64,000 nucleotides of DNA, from the NCBI RefSeq assembly GCF_020379485.1, contig NC_063442.1, positions 15,808,009 to 15,872,008 on the forward strand, read 5' to 3'. The notes under the pieces were generated by a model. That model was not told where the DNA came from and did no database searches. It saw only the letters and a program-made list of their open reading frames with translations. Made by a program: the position numbers and the translations under genes. The DNA comes from Brassica napus (lineage: Eukaryota; Streptophyta; Magnoliopsida; Brassicales; Brassicaceae). Below, piece by piece: positions 11,415-23,600 of the stretch (its first letter is position 1; each line of letters starts with the position of its first letter).

Positions 11415-14400
11415 ATGACAGGGCAGGATAAAGTCTTGCTTGTACATGGGACGTGGGTCCGTGATAGCGATCAACGGTGGATATTTGAACCTGACATAAG
11501 GGCCAAAGTAGAACATTTCATTCGAATTTTCTCCGGGATGACAATGACAGAGTTATTGACTTCGGTGAGAGAACGCTATCAACTATCATCGACAGATGCT
11601 ACGCTGAAGCTTTCATATCAGTATCCCGAATGGGTGAGCTTTGGAGATGGAGAGCTCGAAATGCCTCAGTACATAACCGAGGACACAAAAGTCGGTGTGT
11701 TTCTAAACATGAGGAGATCTATTGAAGAAGTTCCTCTATATGTCTCTATCTACCGCCAATCACATGGAGGGAAGCTACTTACTAAGGGGCGCGAGACAGA
11801 ACAGAAGGTGCCTATGGCCGAGGATGTTGGAGATGGAATCGATGAAGAAGACTGGCATACCTTTGCACTATCCAAAACCCCACTGACCATTCCACTCACT
11901 CAGCCGAAAACAAAGGCGATTCCACATTAAGTTCCAGACTATTCCGTTTCAAAGGCGGTGCGATCTGAAGAACGACTCCCTACTATTCCACTTTCTCCAG
12001 GTAGAATAGTAATCACAGAAAGAGGTGATCCCACCCGCGCTACCAGTCGTCAGACATGCCCGAATGATAGGGAAAAAACAAACGTCCTGTGGAAGAGGAA
12101 ACAGATTCAGTCTGACTCAGATGATGACATGGTCGTTCCTGTTGTTCCCCCAGTTGTTGGTGAAACCAGAGAAGGGTCTAGGCCGGTCCGGAGACGTCTA
12201 TTATTTGGAAATGCTGGCATTCCAGACACTGACGGTGGAGTTGGAGATTCAAACTCTGGTTCAGTTGATTCTGAAGAATTACCAGTAGACGATGGTCTAC
12301 ACTGGGGTAAATTCGATGAAGCACTCCACGAGATGCTAAACAACCCGTATACGCCAGCTTTTTTTGGAAGGGATGCTCCACCTGTATTCAACAATCGGGA
12401 GGGAACAGGTAAAAAAAAACTTCTAAGTAAATACAAATGTAAAGCGACATGATAAGGAATGAAATTTAATAGAATGGATTTCTCATGCTGCTTTCTATAC
12501 TATATTCGTATAGTAGAAACTAATTCCATACTATATAAAACAATTGACATGCAGCTGAATGTTTCATTGACTTTGTAGGGGTTGACACGGCTCTGGCCGA
12601 CATCCAATACGAGGGAGATGACTTTTATGTGGGTCGTGTTTTCAAATCCAAAGCCGACTGTAAAATCAAACTTGCAATACATGCTATAAACCGAAAGTTC
12701 CATTTCAAGACCACTCGTTCAAGCCCTTCCATACTACTTGCACAATGCGTTGGTGATGCATGCCCATGGCGCGTGTATGCGGTCTTGTTAGATGCAAGTG
12801 GGAACTTCCAAGTCAGACAAGCTAACCTAGTTCACTCTTGCACCGTTGACGACCGTAGAAACTACCACAAACTTGCAACGAATGTCGTGATTGGCCAGAT
12901 ATTGCAATCTCGTTTTGTTGGTATTAAGAAGGACCCCACTGCCGCCGCAATAAGGAAAATATTGCTAGATGAATTTCATGTCAACGTTTCATACTGGAAA
13001 GCTTGGAGAGCTAGAGAGATGGCGATGGAGCACGCAATGGGGACAATGGTTGGAAGTTATGCACTGATACCTTCATATTTGGCACTCCTTCAGTCTTCTA
13101 ATGTAGGAACCGTATGCTACCTGGAAAGTACGGATGAAGAAGAAGGTGGAACACGGTTTCAATACTGTTTTGTTGCTTATGGAGCATCGGTGGCAGGGTA
13201 TTCGTCTATGCGGAAAGTTATTGTTGTTGATGGGACGTCGCTTAAAGGAAAGTATGGTGGGTGTCTACTTTCAGCCTCAGCACAAGATGGGAATTTCCAA
13301 ATATTTCCCCTTGCGTTTGCTGTTGTTAATAGCGAAAACGACGATGCTTGGGAATGGTTTTTCCAGAGGCTACAAACTTTTGTTCTGGATACCCCGGGCT
13401 TGGTTTTTATCTCTGATCGCCATGCAAGTATCGCCACTGGACTGAGGAAGGTAAATATCTGGACAATCTTCATTGAACATTAAAGTTAGCACATTCCATT
13501 TTTTCCAACTATACTATATGTAACATTCACTGACTATATAATATATTTGTACTTGTACATGTATACAACCATGCTCAGCATGTCATATGTGTTGTCCATT
13601 TGTGGAGAAATGTGATGGCAAAATACAAGAGTAGCAGACTCGCCAACCTTATGTCCGCTGCTGCAAGAGCTTTCACCGTGACTGAATTTAATAAGAAGTT
13701 TATTGAAATTAAGAAAATCAGCCCAAATTGCGCGGCTTACGTGGTTGATATAGGTAACGATTATATCTGATATTATATAATATCCGACGATACTATACTA
13801 TATTGCTTTATTTCTATTCTATCTAATACAATAAAGTACTAAATATAAAACTGCCCACTACTTATTAATGTTGTTAACAGGGTTCGACCAGTGGTCTAGG
13901 GTTTATTTCAGGGGGAATAGGTTCAACATCATGGATTCAAACATAGCTGAATCCTGGAATGGGGTGTTTAAGGAAGCACGTGAATATCTCCTCATTACCA
14001 TGTTTGAGTACATACGTACAACAGTTATGTCTTGGTTCGCATTGCGTCGAGCGAAATCAACCCGGAAGCAAGGAACTATCACCCCAAATGTCAGGAAACT
14101 CGTGGAGGAAAACTTTGATCTCTCCACCGCTATGGCTGTACGTGATATAGCCGATCTTGAATACCAAGTGCAGGACCCCACCGGGGAGTGCTTCACAGTT
14201 TTATTGGATCCCGGTACTTGCACATGTGGTGAGTATCAACTAATAGGGATACCCTGTATGCATGCGCTTGCTTGTTCAACCAGGGTTGGATTTCCATCTG
14301 ATGCGCTGGTGGCACCGGCTTACCGTGTACCAACATGGTGCCAAGGCTTCATTGGAAAAATATATCCGGTCCCATCTGTTGGTGGATTAGAACTCGGATC

Positions 14401-14782
14401 TGGAACTAGAGCTCCATTACTTCCACCGGCAGTACGCCGCCCACCTGGACGTCCTAGGAAAGTCAGCATCCTATCACGTGGGGAGTACAAGGTAATCTAC
14501 TCTACCATTTATGAAATTTGTAATCAATGAACGGAATAGTTAGATCAACTTATGGAATAGTCAGGCCGAGTAGGTAATTGTTCAAATGGACTAAATATAA
14601 AATACAATATGTAAATATTATCGTAATACCTATTAATATGGAACGTTATATATTCTACATTTAGGCAAGAATGATATCTGTTTAAATTTGGTATGTAGAA
14701 AGGAGGAAGCTCGTCAAACAGGAAATGCAAACGTTGTGGCCGTTTGGGACACAACAGGGCATCCTGCCGCAACCCAATATGA
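11415..14782 (+). pseudogene. mudrA-like MULE transposase, five exons, one in-frame stop
   Basis: This is the transposase for the surrounding MULE. Exons inferred from GT/AG and frame are 11415-12408, 12579-13450, 13579-13753, 13881-14491 and 14699-14782 (about 911 codons). Exon 1 encodes an N-terminal globular region (HGTWVRDSDQRWIFEPD) and an acidic linker. Exon 2 starts the MuDR-type DNA-binding domain (FYVGRVFKSKADCKIKLAIH) and the MULE DDE core: Asp in VVDGTSLKGKYGG and Asp in FISDRHAS, with a candidate Glu in DDAWEWF or in the later AESWN block. Exon 3 gives HVICVVHLWRN. Exon 4 carries the SWIM zinc finger (CTCGEYQLIGIPCMHALA) and RPPGRPRK. Exon 5 ends in a zinc knuckle, CKRCGRLGHNRASC. 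A TAA at 11928-11930 interrupts exon 1, with the same frame resuming directly after it, so this copy is probably defective. A possible 5' mini-exon (11244-11264) would splice in frame to 11415. Confidence 0.85.
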
Positions 14783-15000
14783 TAAGCTATAACTATGGAG
14801 AAGGCAGTTCGATGAAATCTTTTGGGAACTAGGTGATTATGCAGTAGCCAGTGTCGTCTAAAGACCGGACATGTACAGGAAGTGGAAAGGGGCGAAAACA
14901 GTGTTTTAACCAAATAGAATGGTATATGCTTTACAGTGATATATCTATCTATTTGGTATGTACATATTATGTTATGTAAACCCCTTTAAATCACAACTCT

Positions 15001-16190
15001 TGTGGTTGTTGTACGGAACACTCCAGACCTTCTCTTTTGTCTAATATTAATAATGTCGTTTTCCACTATTTGCTCACACCTTATAAGCCTTTAGCGTTTA
15101 GGTTGTTGTTTCTATACCATTTATGATTAGTACTATACTATTACTAATACCTTTAAACCGTTAACAATAGAAATCCTAAACACAACATCTCCACTCTTAC
15201 GAAAAACTAAATTCTAAATCCAATACAATAACACCTTTTAATAATACAAAAACCTAAACATCAACACCCCCACCCTTATTGAAAACTAAACCCAAACCCC
15301 CTCCCCCCCCCCCCTCCCCCCCGCCCGTAACCCTATACACATTACCATTACCCCTTCTAACGTGATATTATAAATCGTCATACATGGAATAGACACATAA
15401 ATCCAACATCCAACCCCAACACCCCAAACAACCCTTCATCAACACTAAACCCAATACCTTTACACACGTTAACATTTTCACCTAAGCACAGCAAACCAAC
15501 CCGTAGGGAAAACTAAACCCAAACCCCCACCCCACCCCCATAAACCCTAAACCCAATACAATGCCCCCTTTTAGACATGTTGTGCTTGTTGTACGGAACA
15601 CCGGTAGACCTTCTTTTTTGTGTAATATTAATAATGCAGTTCTGTACTATGTCCACATATCTTACAAGCATTTCGTGTTTAGATTGTTTATTCTATACTA
15701 TTTATTACCAGTACTATACTATAATTAGTCTTTTAATTCGTTAACAATCGAAATACTAAACATAACATCCACACGCTTATAGAAAACTAAACCCAAACCT
15801 CCCCCCCCCCCCCCCCAATAACCATAAACAACATAAATATCTTAGAAGTAACCCAAAAGATTCAACGTACTATACCATTTGTTCTAAGACTATACTATAT
15901 TAAAGTTAATATGGTGAAGCTGAAATTCACATACAAACCAATAACCATTACAAAAGGAACTCTATACAGTTAAAAAAAAATTTGCAAAACACCCCCTAAA
16001 AAGACACATAAACCCAACAATCCAACCCCAACAAACCAAAGAACACATCCTCAACACTAAACCCAATACCTTTGCACTCACTAACAATAAAAAGAAAACC
16101 TAAACACAACAAACCAACCCGTAGGGAAAACTAAACCCAAACCCCCCACCCCACCCCCCCTAAACCCTAAACCCTAAACCCAATACAATA
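15001..16190. repeat. Two ~600-bp direct repeats with C-rich and telomere-like tracts
   Basis: The unit starting near 15001 ('gtggttgttgtacggaacac') recurs near 15583 ('gtgcttgttgtacggaacac'). Both copies continue through 'ccttct.ttttgt.taatattaataatg', 'actatacta' and 'gttaacaat.gaaat.ctaaaca' blocks into poly-C-rich tracts. The phrase 'gtagggaaaactaaacccaaaccccc' occurs at about 15501 and 16119. At about 16159-16180 there are three consecutive CCCTAAA units, the plant telomere motif. No coding potential. The block lies between the convergent 3' ends of the two MULE genes. Confidence 0.7.
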
Positions 16191-16815
16191 CCCACTTGTA
16201 TGATACAAAACGTAAACACCAACACCCCCACCCTTTTTGAAAACTAAACCCAAACCCTCCCCGACCCCTTAATCCTATAGACAGTACCATTACTCCTTGC
16301 AATGTGAATTTACCAACCGTCATATATGGAATAGATAGTATCGGAAGATTGGTCAAATAGTATGGAATATAGATGAAATGTGTAGAATTTACATAGGATT
16401 TTGTAGATGAACATAAACTTGGGTATGACTCAAGATAGACTGACTTAGCATAACCTTCGTTACACATGTTGTACAATCAGTACTCTAAACGGTAAACACT
16501 AACTGCTGAAAAATATACTATTTTAATTGCATGGAATAAAGAAACCTGGGACTGAGGACATCATAAGTTAAACATAAGAAATCATCGTTTGTTATTCTGA
16601 AGAAACAAAGTATCACAGAATAAAACATAAAGAGGTAGGAGAAAGGAAATTCAGCAACACAATGTGGATTACATCAAACACGAATGAACATAAAGTAGTA
16701 CAGTTCTGAAAACGACTAAACTGCAGGATTAGGGGGGACCACCTTAAACATACCCAGGGTAGAGATCGCATAGTTCTCCGCTGCAACACGAACCTCCTCT
16801 TCAGTGAGAGCCAGA

Positions 16816-18806
16816 TCAATCAAAGGCTCCATCAGTTGAGTCGGTCTGTTTACCCGGAGATAGTCCTCCACCCCTTTCTCCTTCATCCAGATTCTGTCCC
16901 AAACCAATCGAGGCGGTCCCTGTTGCAGCAACATCTTCTCCATCTCGTGGTGTTGACTGGAGAATAATACAAACAAGTAATATGATATGGAATAGTCTGG
17001 TGAGATTATGGAATGACATACTATAGAAGAATAATTTCATTGTATTGAGATTTACCTCGGGAGCACCAGTATGTGTAGTGGGTCGATCGGGATTAACCTC
17101 TGTATAGTTAAAATCATCATTCTGACCTGGGAATGGTGACGAATGTCTCCCAGGACTGAACCCATACGTTGCTCCCATATCCGCACCTCTAAGCCCGGAC
17201 TTCAGTAACTGATTGATCTTATCAAACTCCCCTGTGACCTTAGTTTCCAAATGGGCAATCGCGGATATAGCTGCTTGTAAGTCGGTTCGAAGGCCTCCCA
17301 CTTCAGAATTAAAATGGCCCTTCAAACTCAGAATATAGCCCTCAAACATTGCAATTACCTTATCCTCGTATACGTCAGCTGCACGCCTAAGTAATGTTTC
17401 GACATCAAAATGGAAACTCTCACCACCATGCGGGACACCCGAGGGGTTAGCTGATGATTGCCCTCTCGGATCTCCAGGGTAACCACCACTCTCTGCGCCA
17501 CCATGATGAGCATTATCCTTTTCAACCAGTTCTGGAACATTTTCATCACTTGACTCCGAAGTTTGTGCATGACCCTTCTTCAGTTTAACATCATCCGCTT
17601 TCACACCACCTGACCAAGTGTTATGCTCAAATGGGTAATCATCGTCAATCAAAGAACCAATGGTATCAACACTCGTATCTTCCTTATCTCCCAACCCACG
17701 ATAAAGATCCTCCCCCACTTCATATGTGCTAATCAAAGACCGTACATATGCCTGCAACACAAATACAGGATAGAGAAAGTCAGGAAATAGTAAGTAAGTA
17801 GTGTGGTCAAATAAAGTCAAGTGTAGGTCCATGAAAGGGAAATAGTATGGTTTCAATTGACATATGGAATGACATATATATGAAATAGACAAATACATTG
17901 ACTAACCTGTCCCAGTTGATCAACCGTCTTGGCCGAGACAATGTTGACTACCACCTTTCTATCAACAACTCTCCTGATAATCTCTTCGCTGAACAAGCTG
18001 GAATCTGCTAGAGGATCCGCACCGCCAGTCTTAATAATGATAGAAGGACATGCAGTCACAGTAACCAATACCATAGCATGGGTAAATCCTTGAATGGCCA
18101 TTGTATCCTTCACATAATTAACTGCAGATCTTGCTTTTGTACTTCTAACCGTCAGTAAAAATGACTCCCTGCCCCATGGATACTTCAGGAAAGCGTCAAG
18201 ATCACCAAGCATGCTCACTATTTTGGGTCTGATTTTTGTTGTCCCACAAGTTGGACACAGAATTCCTTCCACCAATACCAACAACGAAAGCCGCAAACGG
18301 GTTAACCGATCCTTGTATTTTTTACCCCTCACAAGCCGCTCCATGATCCATCCCGGTGTGGGCTTCTCCTCTCCACGAAATAAATCATCCCATATTGACA
18401 TAGATGATTTCCCTTTACTGGACGCCTTCCCTCGCCCGATACCTTTCTCGGGGGGTTCTCCAGTTAACCCAACCCCATCGCCACAGTTCAGTCCGGTGAC
18501 CATAGCAAAGTCTTGTATGGCATAGCGTATCGGCTTCCCAACGAAGATCCACCAAAGTTCATAATCTTTTGCAGTGACCAACTGGCGTGAGAGGCAGTAA
18601 TGGAGGAACATTACTGAAAAAGTATGCGAACCCATCTGCAAAACTCTCTGGAACTGCGACTGATTCAACATTTCCAAGTCTTCTTCCTCTAGTGCACTCT
18701 TTATGATGTCAATCCACCGTAGGTTGAAGTAGTTATTAACCCGTTTCCGCCCTGATGGTTCCGAGCCCGCTTCAAACATTCTCAGAGGAAGACCTAATTC
18801 GTCCAT
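16816..18806 (-). CDS. DUF1985-domain protein encoded by the MULE, ~578 aa, three exons
   Basis: This is a MULE accessory protein of unknown function. Exons are 18806-17907, 17751-17056 and 16956-16816, joined at GT/AG sites in phase 0. The N-terminal domain (about residues 20-250) matches the plant DUF1985 pattern: HTFSVMFLHYCLSRQLVT, then ELWWIFVGKPIRYAIQDFA and MVTGLNCG. A Gly/Asp-rich acidic linker follows, then a coiled-coil-like stretch (about 430-480, SLKGHFNSEVGGLRTDLQ). In related MULEs such a domain precedes a C48 Ulp1-type cysteine protease; no His/Asp/Cys protease motif is found here. The ATG at 18806-18804 follows a probable 5'-UTR intron. The last exon is uncertain: another frame (16976-16716) has more protein-like composition (QHHEMEKMLLQQGPPRLVW to the stop), which would need a different splice phase or implies a frameshift. 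Confidence 0.75.
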
Positions 18807-20039
18807 TTTGGCACTGCCTAGCATGAAAACAATGCAACCCGTAAGAGTGACAGAGACATGAAATAGAGTAGCTACTTGCAATACTATTCCATATACATAT
18901 AGAATGCGATTCCAGTGACGGAGATGGTCTAGTATGTGCACAAATATGAAGTAGAAGATTCTGCAAACCTAACAAAAATCAATTACAATTCAAGATAGTC
19001 ATATAGTCATATATTGTACAGATAATTACGGATCCAAACAAAAAACCCAAAAAATGAAAACGATAGACAGTGAAATGGGTTTCATAATCCTCATTCTAGT
19101 ATTGATTTCCGTTGCTATCTGATACTGAATATCTATCCCTACCGAGATGGCAATAACAAACTGTATAGAATGAAAACAATACCACACATAAAAAAGAGAT
19201 TCAAAGTAAATGGAATAGCACACGGCATCACTATGTTATTCACATACTATATTACAATTGAAAAACAGAAATGGTCTAGTATGGTCAGATTTATGAAATA
19301 TCCTAAGTCCCGGATTGAACAATGAAACCACTTTAATATTCAAAATCCTATTTTCGTGTTCAGATAATGACGGTTGAAAACCAAATAAACAGATAACTGA
19401 AAGCGACCACGCAGAAATCACAGTTACAACATTCCAAACAAAGGCACGGACTCGATTTTTGTTTCTATCTGCAATTTACTACCACGTGCAAAGACCAGTA
19501 AATCGATACAGTACAGAAAAGAAATAGACAATTAAAGCTCTCGTATAGTTGAAAAGAACAAAGAAACGGACAACAAGACTCAATTCCGGTCGGAGTAACT
19601 GGAAATTTCAAGAAAATAGAAAAGTAAATTCGAACTCACGAGAGTACCGGATGCTTTCTTGCCGGAAGAAGAACTGTAGAATGCCTTCCGTGTTCCGATT
19701 CGTCGGTTCGTGAAGTAAAATCGCGGTGACGAGCAGTTTAAAGTTTGGCAAAACACGGCGTGAATTTGCGGTGGTGATGAAAGAGAAGAATAGTGCTTAG
19801 TTTACAGAGAAAGGTATGGTAAAGTAAAAAATGATTATGTGGGTTAACGATGCGCCACGACAGTTGCGTGAACAGTTATTTTTTTTAGTTAATTTTTATT
19901 TTTTGCCCGTTACTCCCGGTTAATAAGGAGGGCAAAATGACAATATTTTATAAAAGGTGAGTCATATATCGGTGAGTTAGGGAAATTAGCCATCGAGTGA
20001 ATTATGCGGTTATTGGACGTCATACAGTGCAATTCCCCA
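18807..20039. other. 5' region of the MULE accessory gene and MULE right end
   Basis: Probable promoter and leader of the DUF1985 gene. It contains several TGGAATAG/CTATTCC words (for example 18884-18891 and 19211-19218). From about 19860 it becomes the subterminal region leading to the element end at 20039. No independent gene was recognised. Confidence 0.5.
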
Positions 20040-20073
20040 ATTTATAATCTCTTCTTTTTTTTTTTTGGTACAC

Positions 20074-20327
20074 CTTTTGGATTATGATCACTCTGCAAGG
20101 TTGAATCATCTGTGGATGTCACATTTGGTTCTGGTTTTATTTGCATGATTCTTGATGCTTCTGCAAAGCCAGGGAAAATCACCATGAAATAAGCTAAAGA
20201 TCTCAGTGATCCTCATTGCTCCAAACAACCTGTATCTCTTTTCTTGGACGCCAATTTGTTCTTCAGGATGTTTATCAATGGCTTTGGAAATAGATAATCT
20301 CCTTCTGGAATGATACAGATCCATCAA
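20074..20327 (-). pseudogene. FUT pseudogene, exon 1 (N-terminal part)
   Basis: This is the N-terminal cytosolic and membrane-anchor portion of the same fucosyltransferase gene whose exon 2 lies at 10740-9495. It starts MMDLYHSRRRLSISKAIDK, then shows FGAMRITEIF, a damaged membrane anchor, and after a frameshift the stem GFAEASRIMQIKPEPNV. It ends NPK-G at a GT donor (20073-20072). The joined codon runs into DSLLGGLL of exon 2 in phase 1. The original intron was about 97 bp; it is now 9.3 kb because a MULE landed in it. The frameshift between the two halves of exon 1 confirms that it is dead. Confidence 0.8.
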
Positions 20328-20604
20328 AAAACCGTAAGAATTGGGAAAACGAAAGTATATATCAAATCTAATCTCTTCTCCCTTTCACCCTTCTTCATCT
20401 GCTAGATAGGAAACAAAGAAAAAAAAGAGTATGAGAAGATGTAAAGACAGTCAGATTCACATTCACTTATAACCTTACCATAAAAAAAAAAGAAACTGAA
20501 ACTTTGGTAATAAAGACTTTTTGTATTTATCTAATTTGAGCAAATGTCAAAATCACAAATCTTGACTTAACAAATACGCTAATTTAAGAAGATAGAGCGT
20601 GTTA

Positions 20605-23600
20605 CCTATATTAATAAAGTTGCATGGAAAGGCTCCTCAGGCCTCCACCTCAGCACTCCTATGTCTAAATTTCGCCACGTGTCCCTATTTTACAAAGCTT
20701 TTGTTCGTTTGATTTCATTTACGTTTCTTAAATTATGTTGTTTTGTGGGTTTAATTTTGTTTTGTCCATTTGTTTTTGTTTCGTGGGCCATTATCTTTCT
20801 CTCTGAATAGTTTAATGTGTTCCTGGGCTCTGGGCTCTTCTCTTCATCTAGAAAACTTAATTTGTTTTTTTAGCGTTTCTATGTTTCGCCATCGGGGTCT
20901 CTCCTGCTCCATCCTCTTCCAGAATCTGAGACTCCATCTCTATAACGTCTTCGGTTTAGAGATTTTTATTGGGCTTTTCTACTACTTTTAAACAAGGCCT
21001 ATTGTTAACTAGGATTTGATTTTATTTTCCAATACGTTTCTGCTCTGGATAGAAGCCGTGCCTCTCTCGATATCACGATCTCTCAGCAATGAGTGTGTAA
21101 CGGCTTGCCTTTCCAGAAATTTACTCCATTAATGGAAGCATTTACTCTACTACTATGTTTGACGAAAACAGCCGTCAAGCTCTTCTCTTCCAACTCGATA
21201 CCGTTCCCCTATCCCTTCCCATTGCATCTGTTGAGAAACGTTTACAGTGAGGAAATTCAGCCAACGATACTCGCTTATGATGTATATATTTAGAAGTGTT
21301 TGAGAGGCCCGGAATGATAAGAAAAGTCGTGCGCGAATGGGTGTCTGATATGCTGTTGATTGATGGGAAGGTATGTGTTTTTTTTTGTTTATCATTATTA
21401 GTCTTATGTTAAGATCTTTTGGATTTTCTGAATTTGCTGAGAAAATATCCGTAATGGTAACAGTGCTGAGATGTATTTTTATAGAATCTGATGGTAAGAT
21501 CTTATATCCGTTTATGCAAACATAAGGCTTGATGGTAAGATCTTATATCATTCGTGCACTTGGTGATTAGATTTAACATGAAAGCTTTTGGTCATTGTTT
21601 CGGGAAGAATTGTTTTAAGCTTTTATTTTATTTTTAATTCTTACACTTAAACCAATTTTTACGTTAGATATATGTATGCAAGTCAGATTAATCTTGAGAA
21701 AAACTTTGATCCTGAAATTTTGGGTTGTGTGGACAGATGAGCATGAATCTAGATGGCTGGAAGTTCCATGAGATGATCATTTCTCCTTGCAAAACTTGCT
21801 CTTTTTCTCACATTGTTTTTTTTTCTCAGGGCTGTATTTGATCCAATGGAAGGATCTATGGAATGACCCGAGAGAGCAAAATCATGCAGCATTAAGGATC
21901 AGATTTAACGTGGGGAGGAAATGATCTTATGGCGCAAGAACTCAGTTCTTCTCAACAACTCACTAACACGAATCTGAGCAGCTTTTTCATGTCTGATCTT
22001 CGAGTCATTGGTGAGATTCATCATGTTGTAAACAGAGCTACTTTGATTGACCCATCATCGCTCGATTTTTTTTGTTATTAGCGACGATGAACAGAAACAA
22101 CTCCTCGACGGAAGACGAGGAAGGAATTTCTATGCTTTTCTCAGATTGTCCGACTCTTTGGAGAATTGGTGAAGTCTCATCTGCAGAGTCTGATAACAGA
22201 TAGCTCACGACAAAGACAACAACAAAGCCCAAGTCGTTGAAGAGAAACAGAACACTACCAAGCCTCAAGATGATTTTGAAAAAGGAAGTTTCAAGCTCAC
22301 ATACAATGAGAATTAATCGAAGTCACCAAAAACAGAGAACGAAAGAATTGGTTCTTCAAACATCAGCTACCAACATTCGACTTCTTTGTCAGATAATGTC
22401 GAGCCAGATGCAGGGGCGATTACACAGATGAAAGAGATGATATACACAATGGCTGCGTTTTGACCAGTGAGTTCTGGATTGGAGAGAGTTAAGAAAACTC
22501 TGAGGAAGAACGTGAAGACGGATCCTTAAGGAGAACTTTTTAAAAAATTGAAGCATCACCATTATTTTTTCAGTTCATGAAATTTCTACCTTTTTCATCT
22601 TTTATCATTTTGAAAAAATCTATTAAAACACATTCAAATCCTATGAATAATTTTAATCAATATTTTTCTTTCAATTGGATCAAACTTTGTAAGTTCAATC
22701 TTCCTATAAATAAATAATATTTAAATAAAAACTCATAATATAATCCACTGTAAATAATTATGAAGATAGATAGAAAATTAATTAAAATAAATTTGTTTAC
22801 AATTTTGATATTCACAATTCACCAAATCCCACTCTAACAACCTTTTAATATAGAAAATGAATCTTATATATTTTTGTTACCAAACACAGAATTTGAACAA
22901 GTAATAAAAAAAAGTTTACAGAAGAACGAAAACAAGAGAAATCTATTTGGAATAATCAAACTCAGGCAACGGAAAAACTACTTTAAATTTTTAGTCACCA
23001 AAAGAAACCTTTAAAAAATAGTAAAAAACAAAATGATCGAAACACAACTAATAATCGATACATAATCAGCTGAGATTTGATTAAAAACAGTTAAAAAAGC
23101 AAAATATATTAAGTAAAAGAATAAAAATAAATGGAAATAGACAATTTAAGGAAAATTCCCACAAATACTACATTTATATTAACATTTCTTATGTTTACAC
23201 TAACCACTTTTAATTTAATTTTTAATGAAACGTAACAAATATTTATACCCTTAGGGTTAACTAATATAGGCTTAGGGTTTAGACTTGAGAAGTGGAGTAG
23301 AGTTTTTGGAATGTGAAATTTAAGATTCTAATAAATATATAAATAAACACTTAAAAATATAATTTAAAAAAATAGTTTTAAATATAATTTTCAATTTTTA
23401 AAAAGAAATTTTGAAAAAATTAAAAAATTTTGAAAAAATTAAATTCAAAAAAAATATTTATAAAAAATTCGAATTTGAAATAGTATATTTCGAAAACATA
23501 AAAAATAATTTTTTATTTATTTTTTATTTTTATTATTTTTTACTTATTTATTTAAATAATAATTTATTATATATATAAATAACAAAAGTATAAAAGTCTT

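Larger units (their letters stand above)
10813..20039 (+). mobile_element. Mutator-like element (MULE) with transposase and DUF1985 gene, 9,227 bp
   Basis: The element is bounded by a 9-bp target duplication: ATTTATAAG at 10804-10812 and ATTTATAAT at 20040-20048 (8 of 9). Its termini, GGCTAATTGGCG and (opposite strand) TGGGGAATTGCAC, share only about 10 partly matching bases, so it belongs to MULEs with degenerate or absent long TIRs. It carries a mudrA-like transposase (plus, 11415-14782) and a convergent accessory gene (minus, 16816-18806), with a repetitive C-rich intergenic block between them. It sits inside the intron of a FUT gene. Gene content resembles the plant MULE class that carries DUF1985/Ulp1-like genes (Kaonashi/KI-MULE type, known family); here the Ulp1 catalytic domain is not seen. 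Confidence 0.85.

Noticed and set aside
16159..16180. Interstitial telomere or chromosome-end remnant
   Set aside because: Only three CCCTAAA units, lying inside a MULE repeat block with similar C-rich sequence; too short to be a telomere scar.
16174..16476. 100-aa open frame in the MULE
   Set aside because: It runs through the C-rich repeat and telomere-like tract with no domain; a chance frame.
21093..21395. Small open frames in the Helitron as independent genes
   Set aside because: Short, overlapping on both strands, and inside an element with captured sequence; no start or promoter context.
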